Shown one piece after another: positions 10,624 through 21,712 of a stretch of DNA of 64,000 nt (positions within the stretch are counted from its first letter, which is position 1; each line of letters begins with the position of its first letter). The DNA lies in assembly GCA_039090855.1 (NCBI GenBank), contig CM076999.1:116497072-116561071 (forward strand), in the 5' to 3' direction. Made by a program: the position numbers and the translations under genes. This DNA is from Macrothele yani (taxonomy: Eukaryota > Arthropoda > Arachnida > Araneae > Macrothelidae). The notes beneath the pieces were generated by a model. It was given only the letters and a program-made list of their open reading frames with translations, searched no databases and was not told where the DNA came from.

Positions 10624-11808
10624 CAGGGTGTGCACGATAAATCAAGTGATTAAAAAAAAAATCACTGATTAATAAAAAACATTTTTTTATGATTTTATGA
10701 AATTATTTTTTTTAACTTTTTATGTCACCATTTAAAACTTTGAACAAAACTGGATTTAAGCATTAGTTTTAACATGATCAGTCAAAGTGGCTGAAATGAA
10801 AAAAAGTTTTAAATGCTTGTGGAAGAACTTTCATGATGGTAAACAAAACTCAAAACATGCTATATGTTGACAGAGTATAGAGGGCATATGTATCTTATTC
10901 TAGAGTCTAGAAGTAGGGATTAGCCATGCATGGCTCTTTGAATGGGGATTAGGGAGTGATCTCTTCAGCTTCAGGGCGAAAGGGGTACAAGTGTAGGGGT
11001 AGAAGAAGGAACAGTCCTTTTAGTTTGGGAACAGGCTTTAATCTTCTGCTCAATGACCTGTCAGATCACAAGGTTATTGTTCTTCTAGACTAGTACAAGG
11101 GTCTGTTGCTGTTCCTTGTTTGCCTTTGTTCCTCTGTACTCAGCTTTATACAGAGTACACTATTTGTATTTTCTACTTAATAATAGCCAGTGCCTTGTAT
11201 GTTTTCAGGTACTTTACAAATATGTCTGCTGGGAGAAAGAAAGATCCAATTTGGTGCCATTTTACTGAAAAGATTGAACTTGGAAAGAAAGGATGTAGGG
11301 CACACACTGGACTGATGGAGGTCATTAGCTTTGCTAAAGAACTGTGTTTCTGGAAAAGGACTTGAAGCACTTCACACATGGAAAGCTACATCTGCTGGAG
11401 TAGAGAGAATGTTCTCAACGTTTGGACTCTTGCACAGTAAACTCAGGAATCAGCTGGGGGTAGAAAAGGCTGCTACACTTGTGTTTTTATTTGGATCTTT
11501 AAATGGAAAAAGTGCTTAAAAATTAACTGATTACCTATACCTACACTGTCTCATGTTTGCAGTAGAAATGCTACTGCAACTGGAAAAATGCATGAATAAT
11601 TTTCATTATTTTTGAATTTTCAGTTAATTTTTTTAAATTAACTGCTTGTGTTTTAATGCTTATGTTTTGTTGCTAATGGATAGGATTAAGCCTAAAAATC
11701 AATTTAAATTAAAAAAATCTGATTTAAATTTTAAAATTCTGATTTAAATAAAAAAAAATCTAATTTTTTTTTATTTTCTTAAAAAAGTCACGATTTTTAT
11801 ACACCCTG
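10624..11808 (+). mobile_element. hAT transposon, internally deleted
   Basis: The ends CAGGGTGTGCACGATAA (left) and, inverted, CAGGGTGTATAAAAATCGTGA (right) are typical short hAT terminal repeats. An 8-bp direct repeat with one mismatch, GTTACTAC at 10616-10623 and GTCACTAC at 10809+1000 (11809-11816), matches the hAT target duplication length. The subterminal regions are T/A-rich with repeated GATTTAAATT. At about 1.2 kb it is far shorter than an autonomous hAT. Confidence 0.85.
11222..11519 (+). pseudogene. hAT transposase remnant (zinc-finger start joined to C-terminal dimerisation domain)
   Basis: The first part reads MSAGRKKDPIWCHFTE, the start of a BED-type zinc finger typical of the hAT N-terminus. 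After a frame change near 11300-11345, the sequence reads TSAGVERMFSTFGLLHSKLRN and continues to VFLF, the hallmark hAT C-terminal dimerisation motif (S.xxERxFS). The catalytic middle of several hundred residues is missing, so an internal deletion joined the two ends. Both parts are on the strand expected from the element. Catalytically dead; a dimerisation-only product is formally possible but the frameshift argues against it. Confidence 0.75.
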
Positions 11809-11949
11809 GTCACTACACTGCTGTTTGTGGAAATCGCAACACCAAGAATGAATCACACTATTCAAATCAAATCTATATCACAGGTTTCTCATGTTGCAGG
11901 ACATAACTGATTACATTTGTTGAACTGTAAGAGATTTTTTCGCTTCAAA

Positions 11950-13165
11950 ACTCACTATTGTGTGAATCCACCTCGAGCTATTGTACAATAACAGCATCTG
12001 CATGGCATGACTTGAAGAGGTTTGATATCATCCTGGGGAATACCCTGCTAGGTTGCTTTTATGTGAGATCAGGGTTCCTTTCAGGTGACTGGCAAAGGTG
12101 TTTGATGATCATTTGCTTAGCTACCATGTCCCAGACATGTTCAATCGGGGACATATCTGGCGAACATGTAGTTGTTTTTTTGTTTCTTTTTTATTGGAGG
12201 TTTAACGACCACTGTGAGCAACTCAATGGGCTATAAGCAGTCGCCCGTCCCTAATTTAGGGTCACTGGTTCCAGGGAAGGGAGAGAGCCAGTGCCGTAAG
12301 ACAAACACAACATCCATGCCGGACCGGGATTCGAACCCGGACCCCTTACGGACGAATGATCAGAGGCCAGCGCCTTAGACCACTGCGCCACCGGGGCGGC
12401 GCGAACATGCAGTCCAGGGAAGAAATGGTATCTGCTGTGCATGGAAGAGGTCTTGGACATTCCGGGCCACATGTGGACGAGCATTGTCCTGCTGGAATAC
12501 AGCGCCAGGACAACTGAAGATAATGGTATCACCTCTGTCTCTAAAACATCTCTGATGCATCACTGGCTGTTGAGGGTTCCCTCAATTTGTATCAGGTGAG
12601 ATCATGAATTGAGCCCAATGGCACCCCAAACCATGACACTCTGCCTAGTATGACACTGCATGGTGCCATTCACCACCATGTATTCAAACATGTATGCGAC
12701 ATGGCATGGTGCATCAAGTTAAATTGTGATTCATCAGAAAACATAGCCTGTTGCCAATTAGCATGCCAATGTCCGTGTTCGTGACCCCATTGCAGCACGA
12801 GGTGTCTCTGGTTGATGGTCAAAGGAATGCACATCAATGCAATTCTAGCAATGACTTTTCTGTTAAAAAGACAACGTCAAACTGTGCTGGAGGACAAAGC
12901 CTGGCCAGTGACAGTGCACCACTGCTGCACTAACATCATGGATGTCGCTGTGCAATCAGTCACTGCCATGAGGCAGAGTTCTCTGTCATCCCATGTAGTC
13001 AAGTGATTTTGTGGTCCATATCCCAGATTTCTGTGTGTCTGAACCTCATATGTCCACTGACACCACATTCGTATAACTGTGCTGACATTTCATCTCACAA
13101 GAACGGCAATTTCATGGTAGGAATATCCAGCTTCTCCCTTTCTAGCAACCCTTCCTCGCTCAAAT
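11950..13165 (-). pseudogene. Tc1-like transposase, interrupted
   Basis: On the minus strand the N-terminal helix-turn-helix begins HLTEFERGRVARKGEAGYS near 13165. The catalytic core shows FSDESQFNL near 12745 (first aspartate) and FQQDNARPHVARNVQDLF near 12480 (second aspartate). The third motif, PDMSPIEHVWDM (near 12140), lies on the other side of a SINE inserted at 12173-12400. Multiple frameshifts and stops separate these parts. It belongs to the DD34E Tc1 group of cut-and-paste transposases. The SINE insertion is cleanly between the second and third catalytic residues. Confidence 0.8.
12173..12400 (-). mobile_element. tRNA-derived SINE family A, copy 2
   Basis: Head on the minus strand: GCCGCCCCGGTGGCGCAGTGG with B box GGGTTCGAATCCCGG, the best-preserved copy of the four. 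A 13-bp target duplication, GCGAACATGTAGT (12160-12172) and GCGAACATGCAGT (12401-12413), flanks it, showing retroposition into the Tc1 transposase gene. Confidence 0.9.
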
Positions 13166-13690
13166 TCTGTTAGGTGTTCATAATGCAACCTTCTTCAGCA
13201 ACGGGGCATAGTGAGACACAAGAAACACCCTTTCGACTCAATGTCAGCTCTTCATTGATGGCAACATCTTGTTTGAGCCAGCTCTTTATATCCAAGAATC
13301 CTTCCTCAGCGATGGGGCATAGTGAGACACAAGAAACACCCTTTCGACTCAATGTCAGCTCTTCACTGATGGCAACATCTCATTTGATCCAACTCTTTAT
13401 ACCGAAGAATCATTCCTCGCTCAAAGTCTGTCAGGTGCTCATAATGCGACCTTCTTCGGCGACGGAGCATAGTGAGACACAAGAAACACCCTTTCAATTC
13501 AATGTCAGCTCTTCACTGATGGCAACATCTCGTTTGAGCCAACTCTTTATACCCAAGAATCATTCCTCGCTCGAAGTCTGTCAGGTGTTCATAATGCAAC
13601 CTTCTTCAGCGACGGAGCATAGTGAGACACAAGAAACACCCTTTCGACCCAACGTCAGCTCTTCACTGATTGCAACAGCTGTTTATGTCC
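13155..13690 (-). repeat. tandem array of a 150-bp unit from the Tc1 transposase start
   Basis: Four copies are seen. The phrase GAGCATAGTGAGACAC (with variants) recurs at about 13205, 13316, 13466 and 13616, giving spacings of 111, 150 and 150 bp. On the minus strand each full unit restarts with text such as HLTDFERGMIL, that is, the first codons of the transposase, so the element's 5' end has been tandemly multiplied. A 174-residue plus-strand open frame crossing it is a by-product of the repeat. Confidence 0.8.
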
Positions 13691-13699
13691 AACATTGAA

Positions 13700-14126
13700 T
13701 GGTTCAGAGGGCACTGCTCCGAAGCCGCATGTGCATTTCTATTGATATTTTAATCATTTGCACACATCCTGTAAGTTTGAAGATAGGGCCAGCAGTCTTT
13801 CACGTGTGACAATTTTCACAAACAGTGTGTAGTAGCAAGGTCTGTTAACCTTGATAGATAGTGGATACCACACAGTCAAAAAATTTCCCCTCGTCCCAAA
13901 CACAGTGGCCCCTTATTAATTTTGTAGAGCAATGCGCATAGATTGCAGCGTAGCCCAATTTTGCTGGATGTCTGTCCACCCGAAGCATTTCAGGAAGAAG
14001 TGAATGATAAAAGAAAATTGTATGGCTATACCATAGAAACAGAGTTCCCTTTCCCACTCCACAGCTGAGAAAGAAGCATAGGTGAATTGCTGGGGAACAT
14101 GGTGGAAGATTAGATTTTTTATTTAT

Positions 14127-14157
<31 letters not shown>

Positions 14158-15770
14158 AAATGCTTAAACAGTTGAATTCATTTGATTCACCACTTCATTT
14201 AGTGAATGTGTTATTTACATGGTTCTATGATCAACAAAGTATTATAGTGAAACATTACACTATTCAATATTTCTGTTTAACACATGATTACTTTTTTTTT
14301 CTTTAAGTGCTGAAGGTTTGTCATAAGTCACTTTTGGTCAATTTTTCACCAGTATTGGCAGAATGTCTAACAGTTTCTATATTGCTGAATTTTGAACATT
14401 CCTTGTATAGATGCAACATTTGTTTAAAAGTTTCAATTCTATCACAGTATTTCATCCATCCAATGTAGTTCTTGAAATCTGCTTGAGTAATCAGAACTTA
14501 TTAGCTTTTATTAGAGATGAAATCAGGAATATTCCATAATAAAAAGTTTGAATGCTAAAAAACGAAGATGAGTTACTTCAACCAACTTCAGGAAATGAGC
14601 AGTTATAGGTACAAACAAAGTTTAAAAAATCATGAAAATATTAAAATTCAAATTAAAAACAACAAACTGTGATGAGATGTAAGTTAAAAAAAAAAAAAAC
14701 CACAAAGGGAGGTCCCAAAGAGAAACGGCAGTAAATTTATGAATCATGAAAGCCCGACACAAAATCTAAATGATACAGCCTAATACCCTCCAGACATGCT
14801 CCATCAAGATGAAATGTTATAAACACTTTGTGCCATCTCTTATTGATATGATTTGTAAGTAAGGTTCTGTCCATTCTTTGTTATTTTTATCTTGTTCTAC
14901 TTGGTTTTCAATTGCAATGAAGTTTATCCAAGCAGATGATTGGATTGGACTATTATTATTGTTGCAATTTATATTCTTAGTTTTTTTTTCAAAAATAATG
15001 GAAATTCTGCCATTAAAACACCTTCCAATTGTTTTGCTGAATTAATAAATTAGTAGTAATCATGTGTTGAACAGAGTAATTTTTCACTATAATGTTTATG
15101 GCTTAAACAGGTTTGTCACTATATCAGGGCTAGTTTGGGTCCAGGCTCTAATTTTGGGTTTGAGCAGGTCCAGGCTGTCATACTTTGGGCCCGGGTGTGC
15201 TCAAGCTCTTAAATTAAGCCCAAACTCAGGACTGGTAGCCACATCTCTTGGACCATGGAAACTGGCAGTGTGGAGGATAGATGATACTGTGGATGCCTGC
15301 TATCCACAACAGCTGTCATCACAGGCCTCGACTACATGGGATAATCCACAGCCCAGGAACCCATTGAAATTCACCAATGGGTGAGGAGCACCCATCAAGT
15401 CACTGGAAAAAAAAAAAGTCCCTCCCTCTAATGAAATGATGGGCCGTTTCTGAATTTGTAGTGGAATAGTACTTAAATTTCCTTCTTTTCAGAACTTCTA
15501 TTTATAAAATGATTTACAATTTATTACCATGCAAGTGTATGTCATAAACTAAGCTTATACTTAAGTCTCTTGATATCCATTTGAGGGAAGTGAAAGGCCA
15601 TGTAGTTCATACAGTTATGAAAATACAAACTACCATAAAAAGAACATCAATTACTCGTTACTGACATACACCCAAATTTCCGCTATTGGTTTTTGTATAC
15701 GTGTGCATATGAAAAGAGCTCAAGTACCCAATAGGTTTCAGCTCAGGACATGAAACCAAAACAGAACTTG
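13700..15770. other. unassigned intergenic DNA
   Basis: About 2 kb without a recognisable gene or element. It contains a short ATT microsatellite near 14117-14157, and at 15120-15240 a run rich in GGGTCCAGGCTC/GAGCAGGTCCAGG phrases that loosely matches 10326-10400. Nothing else can be supported. Confidence 0.35.
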
Positions 15771-15779
15771 TTTGGAACT

Positions 15780-16235
15780 CATGTTCTTAGTGGAATTCCT
15801 GTTCAGAACTTGGGCACCTATTAGACTTCTCAATCAGAACTTGGGCACCTATTTGAATTTTGCATTCAGAACTCAGGCACCTATTTGGACTTCTCATTCA
15901 GGCACATATTCAACTTCTCAATCAGAACTAGAGCACCTATTGGGTTTCTCATTCAGAACTAGAGTGCCTATTGGGCTTCTTATTCAGAACTCAAGCACCT
16001 ATTGAACTTATTTTGGAACTCGGGCACCTACTGGACTTGCTCATTCAGAACTCCGGTACCTATTCTATTGGACTTCTCACTCAGAATTCGGGAACTTATT
16101 AAATTTTTCATTCAGAACTCAGGCATGCACTGGACTTCTCACTCAAAACTTGGGCAACCATTGGATTCCTCATTCACAACTCAGGCACCTATTGAATATT
16201 TCATACCCAAGCTCAAGTGCCTACTGGATTTTTGA
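15780..16235 (+). repeat. 36-40 bp minisatellite
   Basis: About twelve diverged copies of a unit reading TCATTCAGAACTCGGGCACC followed by TATTGGACTTC. Copies vary in length by a few bases, so frames drift, and the repeat-derived open frames across it are not genes. Confidence 0.8.
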
Positions 16236-16305
16236 GAACTCTGTATCCTTATGACTGTCACTGAACACTACATTTGCATTCTGACCTAATGATGCCAATA
16301 CTTCT

Positions 16306-16306
16306 A

Positions 16307-16337
<31 letters not shown>

Positions 16338-16346
16338 GAGAGAGAA
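16306..16346 (+). repeat. poly-A run followed by an AG microsatellite
   Basis: About 20 A residues pass directly into (AG) about 9. It may mark the 3' tail of an old retroposed copy, but no body is recognised. Confidence 0.7.
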
Positions 16347-16349
16347 ACT

Positions 16350-17900
16350 TCCTAACTTCCTAATAACTATTGGATCCATAGCAACAATGCAAATCACATA
16401 AAATTGCTTGCATGAACACAATCTTTATGCCTATGAAAATGTGGTGAACACATGGCTGTTGTGGTGGTGTTAAGCTACGGTGGGTGAGGTCACATGGCGA
16501 ATGGACAATGGACAACTGGTGCTGTAACCTCTTCGTAGACAAAAACCAAATCATTCTGGTAGCTTCAGCCACAGACAATTTGTGAGTGGAGGCAGCCAAA
16601 ACTTCCATGCTTCCAGCACTCTGCTGAGTGGGCTCAGAAGGGAGTGTGGTGGTTTTGTGACATTTCTTTCCATTGGGAGGCTGTGGAGATCAAATGTATG
16701 GTGACCTCTATATACCATTTTATGCCACTAACACAAGACAACAAGTATTTTCAACTTACGACCAATTCTCATGTTCATGCATTTAGAAATGAAATAAATT
16801 AAAATTTTGTTCCACACACTTCAAAGAAACCACTTTGTCACAGCTTCAAATGAAAGCAGAGGCTACATGTTTCTGAAAGGAGGCAAAATGATTTCTACAC
16901 TGGCAGTATCTGTATATAAGGCATTTATTTGGTGTGAAGAAAATGATGTCATGAATAATACAGCAGATCTGAAACATGCACTTGAGATTGACTTCTCGTC
17001 TGTAAGGTAATGCTCATGCACAGAAGAATCCATTGCATATGGGCTTCTCATTTGTATGGTAATGTTCAAGCACAGAAGAGTCCATAGAATATGGGCTTAT
17101 TATTTTGCCTGGCAGCATACTTTTCAGTGCATAAACATAAACTAAGCCTGATTACAATCAGCTATACTTGCCTAAACTCTATTTCTACAATAATTAGAAA
17201 ATGTGAACACCTGTTTCCTGACAGTGGTAAATTTCAGTATGCCTTGCATTTGGATGCAAATACATTGTGCTACTTCTATTCATAATTCTTTAGTTTACTT
17301 TTTCTGCATGCATTGAAAATAATGCAATGAAAAGCTTAAATCATTCAAGCTTGAAGAGGAATCTGAATATAAGCAGATGATAGTATGTCTCTCTAAATAT
17401 ACAGTGAAGCAGGTCTTCATGAAACATAGAAATTTCTGGGGATTGTATGTAATGTGTTCAAAATGCGGTATTTTACAGTGTAAGGCTATATATGAACTTT
17501 CATTGCCTGAAGCATGGATAGAAGCATTGAGAACATGCAGAAAATGAATTCTGATGACAATCAAAAACAGACATTTGAAAACATCCTCCACATCAAGCTA
17601 TCTATCAACAGTAAAACTGAGTCTACTTTTTCCATTTCATTTCTTAATACAGAAAATTTATCATATTAATTAAAAACTGAAGTAAATATGTTCTTATATA
17701 AATATAACACCAAGCAAATAAGCACAGGGTGGAATAATTGAAGAAATATAAGCAGAAGCAAAAAAATTCCACTATGGCAACTTGGCACAAAAAATAACAA
17801 TAATTACCTATACAACTTCATAGTAAATATACCCTATAATAGCTTGTTGGGCTGTCTAATGCTCATGGTATCGTTAATTCACGTGCATAATGGTAATAAA
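16350..17900. other. unassigned intergenic DNA
   Basis: No domain-bearing frame, tRNA-like head or terminal repeat was found. A short direct repeat (GGCTTCTCATTTGTATGGTAATG against GACTTCTCGTCTGTAAGGTAATG) occurs near 16990 and 17040, about 50 bp apart. Confidence 0.3.
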
Positions 17901-17904
17901 TTGG

Positions 17905-18015
17905 TAGCTTACCTATCAAGGTTTGTCTCATTGACATTTCTTGCACGTCGTTATCGGGGTTTTTTGTAGCTTCCAGTAGGGTAAGTTGCTGTGTTCTTCT
18001 ACTGTTCTGTACATT
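17905..18015. repeat. inverted repeat arm (partner at 19833-19945)
   Basis: Contains TGCACGTCGTTATCGGGG and CTTCCAGTAGGGTAAGTTGCTG. The reverse complement of both recurs at 19833-19945 (CAGCAACTTATCACCCTGC, ATAATGACGTGCAAG). The two arms bracket the segment that carries the minus-strand Helitron. Degenerate hAT-like tips (CAGAGCATAACC at 18117, inverted CAGTGGCGTAACC ending 19825) lie just inside the arms, but no matching 8-bp duplication is present. Confidence 0.55.
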
Positions 18016-18108
18016 ATGTACTTATATGAGCAGGTCTGGTACACAAAGCATACAAAAGCCTGTGCAAAGATACTTTGTGCACTGGACCTGCTCATATAGT
18101 ATGTAATG
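18012..18108. repeat. short hairpin
   Basis: ACTTATATGAGCAGGTCTGG and its near-complement CCTGCTCATATAGTATG form arms of about 37 bp with a 24-base loop. No element identity. Confidence 0.75.
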
Positions 18109-18222
18109 ATGTACCACAGAGCATAACCACTGGGGGGGGGGGGTCAGGACCCCTCCAGATTTTCAGAGTCGGGGATCCCCAATGTAAAGGACCCCTCCCA
18201 AATTTTCGGGAATATAATGATA

Positions 18223-19398
18223 CTAGCGGAGATACCCGGCATTGCCCAGGATAGACAAAGTTTATTTTCAAGTAACAATGTAAATCGCACTATAAAAAAA
18301 AATCCTACCATGATGAACAACGCTCAGTTTTTATGAGATATGAGATTGTTAGAATTTTTACCCCTCTTTCTCTGTGGGCATTGGCCTTTTTCATTGTCTC
18401 CCAAGAACATTATTGTAATGAAGGATTTTCCAAATAGAAAGGAGAAGGAAAATATGGCCAATTTGTAATAACATTTATTATTTTTAAAACATTTTTTACA
18501 CTTTACAACCTGTAATTTTTCATTGTTCTTGAAAGCCCGATAATTCTTTCACTATTAGGAAGCTTTCCAGAGGACACAGGCTATTTCGTTTTTGTTTTTT
18601 TTTTTTAATTATTTTTGGCTGTACTACCAAATAACATTGCTTTCAAGTCGTTTCCAATTTCCCAAGTATCGTTCCGCTTTGTTTACATACAACCTGATCA
18701 CACCCAACGTGAAAGAAAGTAGTTCACAATAATATATGGAATTTTTTATTACTGATCTCAAAAACTAAACCCATTCGGATAATTCTTTCACGGCTGGGAA
18801 GCTTACTTTTTTCCGGTGGACATAGGCTATTTCTTTTATCTATACTAATACCAATACTAATCTTGTATTTAAATTTTATGTATGAAGAAGGCCATCTGTT
18901 TTAACTTCAACTTAACCTTGATGCTATTTGAAAGGACCACGCCTATTGGTGAGAATCTGTAGCTTCACCCATATTTGAGACTCCTGCGCCAATTGTTGGG
19001 AGTCTAACGAAACCTAATCCTTACAAAGAAAATGCCATGGTAACATAAACAAAAAAATACTTATGACAATATGTTTCGCCGGTGCGTTGTGTTTTCAAAA
19101 ATCGGACTCTTCCTCGTATGCCTGAACCGCGGAAGCTTGCGAGGAGTGAGGCGTCACCTGACGACCATTGCTCTGACACGTGGAGTAATACCGCAGCAGC
19201 CAACTTGCACCCAGTCTATAGAGGGCCCAGTAAAAACACATTTGACCCCCTTAGGAATGGAAAATTCTAAAAATCGTCCCACCTGTATTTTAATCTGGGT
19301 GACAAAGAGTATGTATACCAATATTGATGAAAATCCATCAAACCATTTAGGAACGTATGTGGAAGAAACATACAAACTTTCACTTTTATACATATAGA
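18223..19398 (-). mobile_element. Helitron, non-autonomous, about 1.2 kb
   Basis: On the minus strand it starts TCTATATGTATAAAAGTG after an A, a classic Helitron 5' end, and finishes CCGCTAG before T. The hairpin sequence CCTGGGCAATGCCGGG lies about 11 bases upstream of the CTAG. No target duplication is present, as expected for rolling-circle insertion between A and T. Small open frames near 19021-19397 have no helicase or Rep motif. Confidence 0.7.
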
Positions 19399-20202
19399 TA
19401 TAATGCACACTTTTTTATGATGTGAACCGACTAAATTTAATAATATAAGATTGTGATTTTTCGTAGAATGCAAACACGTGTATAATGTGTACTTAATAAA
19501 ACAGCGATATCGATTCCTAATAAGCAAAGTCAGCTCTACTACTTTGTAATTTACATTTCTGCCCTATCTATCATAGTTTTGCAGTTGTGTTCGCTAAGTT
19601 CCACAATTTGCCAACAGAGGCGCTTATGTCGTGCCTGTTAGATTGCGCCTCTGCAACTGTTTTCTTCTTGCATTGTGTATGGGGGAATGGGTCCCAAACT
19701 ATTTTATACAGTATGTATAATATTATTGTATATATATATATATAATCTGGGGGGGGGGGCTCCAATCACTGTGTATGTGTGCTCGGACCACCCACCCCAG
19801 ATTTTGAAACATGGTTACGCCACTGCAATATGCAGAACAGTAGAAGAAAACAGCAACTTATCACCCTGCTGGAAGCTACAAAAAAAACCAAAAAAAAAAA
19901 CGATAATGACGTGCAAGAAGTGTCAACGAGGCAAACCTCAAAATTTAAGCTACAATAGTATAGTAAATGTTATAATTGGTAGTATCCTTTTAAAAGCAGA
20001 TGTCCTAAATTGTTAATCACAGAAAAGGCACAGCAAACTGATGCATGATATTTTAAAAACAAAACAAAAAAAACAGAATCATTAAGAATATTGTGGCACA
20101 ATTCATTAAAAATATATGAATGTGCCAAAGGAAGTTTAAAACTGTTTGCACCCTTTTTCTCTCCCCACAGTTCAACATGACTTGCAGATGCAGTACTCGT
20201 TG
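19399..20202. other. 3' flank of RCE1, no gene seen
   Basis: Contains an (AT) microsatellite near 19729-19743, a G10 run, and the inverted arm 19833-19945 described above. Nothing coding is supported. Confidence 0.35.
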
Positions 20203-20208
20203 TTTATT
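20203..20208 (-). other. RCE1: possible RCE1 polyadenylation signal
   Basis: On the minus strand the hexamer AATAAA occurs about 340 bases after the RCE1 stop codon. It is the first canonical hexamer I noticed downstream. The 3' UTR end itself cannot be seen. Confidence 0.3.
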
Positions 20209-20548
20209 ATTGCTAAACAAATGAGTACTGTATCTACAAAGCATGCCGAGTCGGAGGAGGGAGTTTTAAGCTTTAAATATTCTTAATGAGAGTATGAAAT
20301 CAACTTAAAAAATGGAAGTTCCATTATTAATGAAACCAGTAAATCATAAATACAAAAATGTCCTGTCCTTAAAAAAACAATAATAAAAAAATAAAAAAGT
20401 GTGCCAAATGCTGAAGCCAGATCTTTGAGAATTCTATGAAAAGGCACCATACAGACCACAGAAGTGTCACTAGATTCACATAATTAAGCATTTGTGCATG
20501 TTATAGGACACTATGGCACATTTTCTGAATGGTAATACAGAACAGAGA

Positions 20549-20741
20549 TCACCAATAAATACTGTTGCTGTACATGGTTGGCTCAGTGAGTGGTTCCAAC
20601 AGCATCATCCAACAAACCAGCCCGGCAACAAAAATGAGCATAAGCACAGTCCTTGCAGGGACGTCATAATTCCATAGTTGACCAAAGTCAGGAAAACCCA
20701 TGTGATTGCAGAAGGCATGGGCCACTAATGGTGCTACAAAG

Positions 20742-20745
<4 letters not shown>
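20549..20745 (-). CDS. RCE1: RCE1 terminal coding exon (CAAX prenyl protease 2)
   Basis: RCE1 is a multi-pass endoplasmic-reticulum protease that removes the last three residues of prenylated CAAX proteins such as Ras. This exon supplies 65 codons including the TGA stop. It starts at an AG acceptor (minus strand TTTAG, then GACAC) in phase with the exon at 31389. It encodes GHFVAPLVAHAFCNHMGFPDF, holding the family motif HxxxN (the second catalytic histidine and the asparagine), then a hydrophobic membrane segment (VLMLIFVAGLVCWMM) and PLTEP near the end. The tail ends SIYW and is of ordinary family form. Catalytic residues are intact and no stop or frameshift is seen. The only oddity is a TTTA microsatellite abutting the acceptor. 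Confidence 0.95.
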
Positions 20746-20785
<40 letters not shown>

Positions 20786-20788
20786 ATG
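20746..20788. repeat. (TAAA)n microsatellite abutting the RCE1 3' splice site
   Basis: About ten TAAA units on the plus strand, reading (TTTA)n on the gene strand and running straight into the AG of the last acceptor. It occupies the position of the polypyrimidine tract. Confidence 0.95.
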
Positions 20789-20922
20789 GAAATGCAACAC
20801 AATCACTTATATACATTGATGTCCAAAATTAAGGTCACAAACACATTTTTTACAATAATTCAAACTAGCAACCAGTATAATGTTTAAAATTGTTGTCATA
20901 TATACTTTGGGGAATGGTGAAT

Positions 20923-21211
20923 CATATATATGGGCCGTGGGTGGCCTAGTGGTCAGCATTCATGACTGCCCTAGGGATGACCTCAGGTTCGATCCACTAA
21001 ATACCCGCCGTGCGTCTGATGGGCACATTAAGCCGTCGGACCCCGGGTACTCCCCCCCGGTAACAAATAAGGGTGTCTTCCTTCCCCTTTCTACCTCGCT
21101 TCCATGTGACTTTCCTATCGGGCACTTTAGCACAAATCTCCTAGCTTCCTATTTCTAAGGGTTGTCTAAGACCTTGGGTTAGACACTTGCTTCCTAATAT
21201 CCTCTACATAT
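20923..21211 (+). mobile_element. tRNA-derived SINE family B, copy 1
   Basis: The head GGGCCGTGGGTGGCCTAGTGG with TCAGC, followed by GACCTCAGGTTCGATCC, gives A and B boxes. The body carries GATGGGCACATTAAGCCG and CGGACCCCGGGTAC. The phrase ATATACTTTGGGGAATGGTG before it recurs after it (near 21222) and reads as a long target duplication. Confidence 0.75.
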
Positions 21212-21244
21212 GATCTGAATCATATATACTTTGGGAAATGGTGA

Positions 21245-21561
21245 ATCCGCGGGTGACGTAGTGGTCAGCGTTTGTGATTGCTATGGAGATAACCTCAGGT
21301 TCGAACGCTCGAACCACTAAATACCTGCCTTGCGTCCGATGGGCACGTTAAGCCATTGGACCCCGGGTACTGGCCCCCCTGTAATAAATGGTAATAAATA
21401 AGGGCGGCTTCCTCCCCCTTTCTACCTCGCTTCCGTGTCACTTTCCTATCGGGCACTCTAACCCAAATCTCCTAGCTTCATATTTCTAAGCATTGTTTAA
21501 GACCTGGGGTCAGACACTCCCTTCCTAAAAATCCTCTACATATGATCTGATTTGATCTAAA
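21245..21561 (+). mobile_element. tRNA-derived SINE family B, copy 2 (tandem)
   Basis: Starts GCGGGTGACGTAGTGGTCAG directly after the repeated target text and carries its own ACCTCAGGTTCGAAC B box. Body and tail match copy 1 (GGGCACGTTAAGCCATTGG, CCTCTACATATGATCTG). A short duplicated CGAACGCTCGAACC sits at the B box. Confidence 0.75.
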
Positions 21562-21712
21562 TCTAATGTAAGCATCCACTGTTTGTTAAATGGTTAACAG
21601 GGTGGGTTTAGTAAGGGAACGTGAAAGTGACCATTTTCTGCATCTGTGAATTTCGTCTTCAGAGTTGTGTTTCTTGCAAGAAAAATCACAAAATTGACTG
21701 ATTTAAGTTGGC

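Larger units (their letters stand above)
11816..13695 (-). mobile_element. Tc1-like transposon (Tc1-A) split by a SINE
   Basis: The left end CACTGCTGTTTGTGGAAATCGCAACACC, preceded by TA, resembles a Tc1-group terminal repeat. The right terminal repeat is not clear, because that side has been replaced by a tandem array (13155-13690). The minus strand carries a decayed transposase from about 13165 to 11950. The left TA is shared with the target duplication of the neighbouring hAT, so the hAT inserted right at the Tc1 edge. Confidence 0.65.

Noticed and set aside
13174..13698. 174-residue plus-strand open frame with repeated SSATEHSETQETPF text
   Set aside because: It is the antisense of a tandem array of the Tc1 transposase 5' end; the peptide repeats because the DNA repeats.
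15772..16235. Two plus-strand frames of 77 residues with repeated FRTRVPIGLL text
   Set aside because: Frames follow a 36-40 bp minisatellite; no domain.
16360..16608. Minus-strand frame of 82 residues as a host exon
   Set aside because: No recognisable domain, no clear splice sites, ends in an AG microsatellite-derived stretch.
18117..19825. A complete hAT element around the minus-strand Helitron
   Set aside because: The tips are only loosely alike and the 8-bp flanks (ATGTACCA and CAATATGC) do not match.
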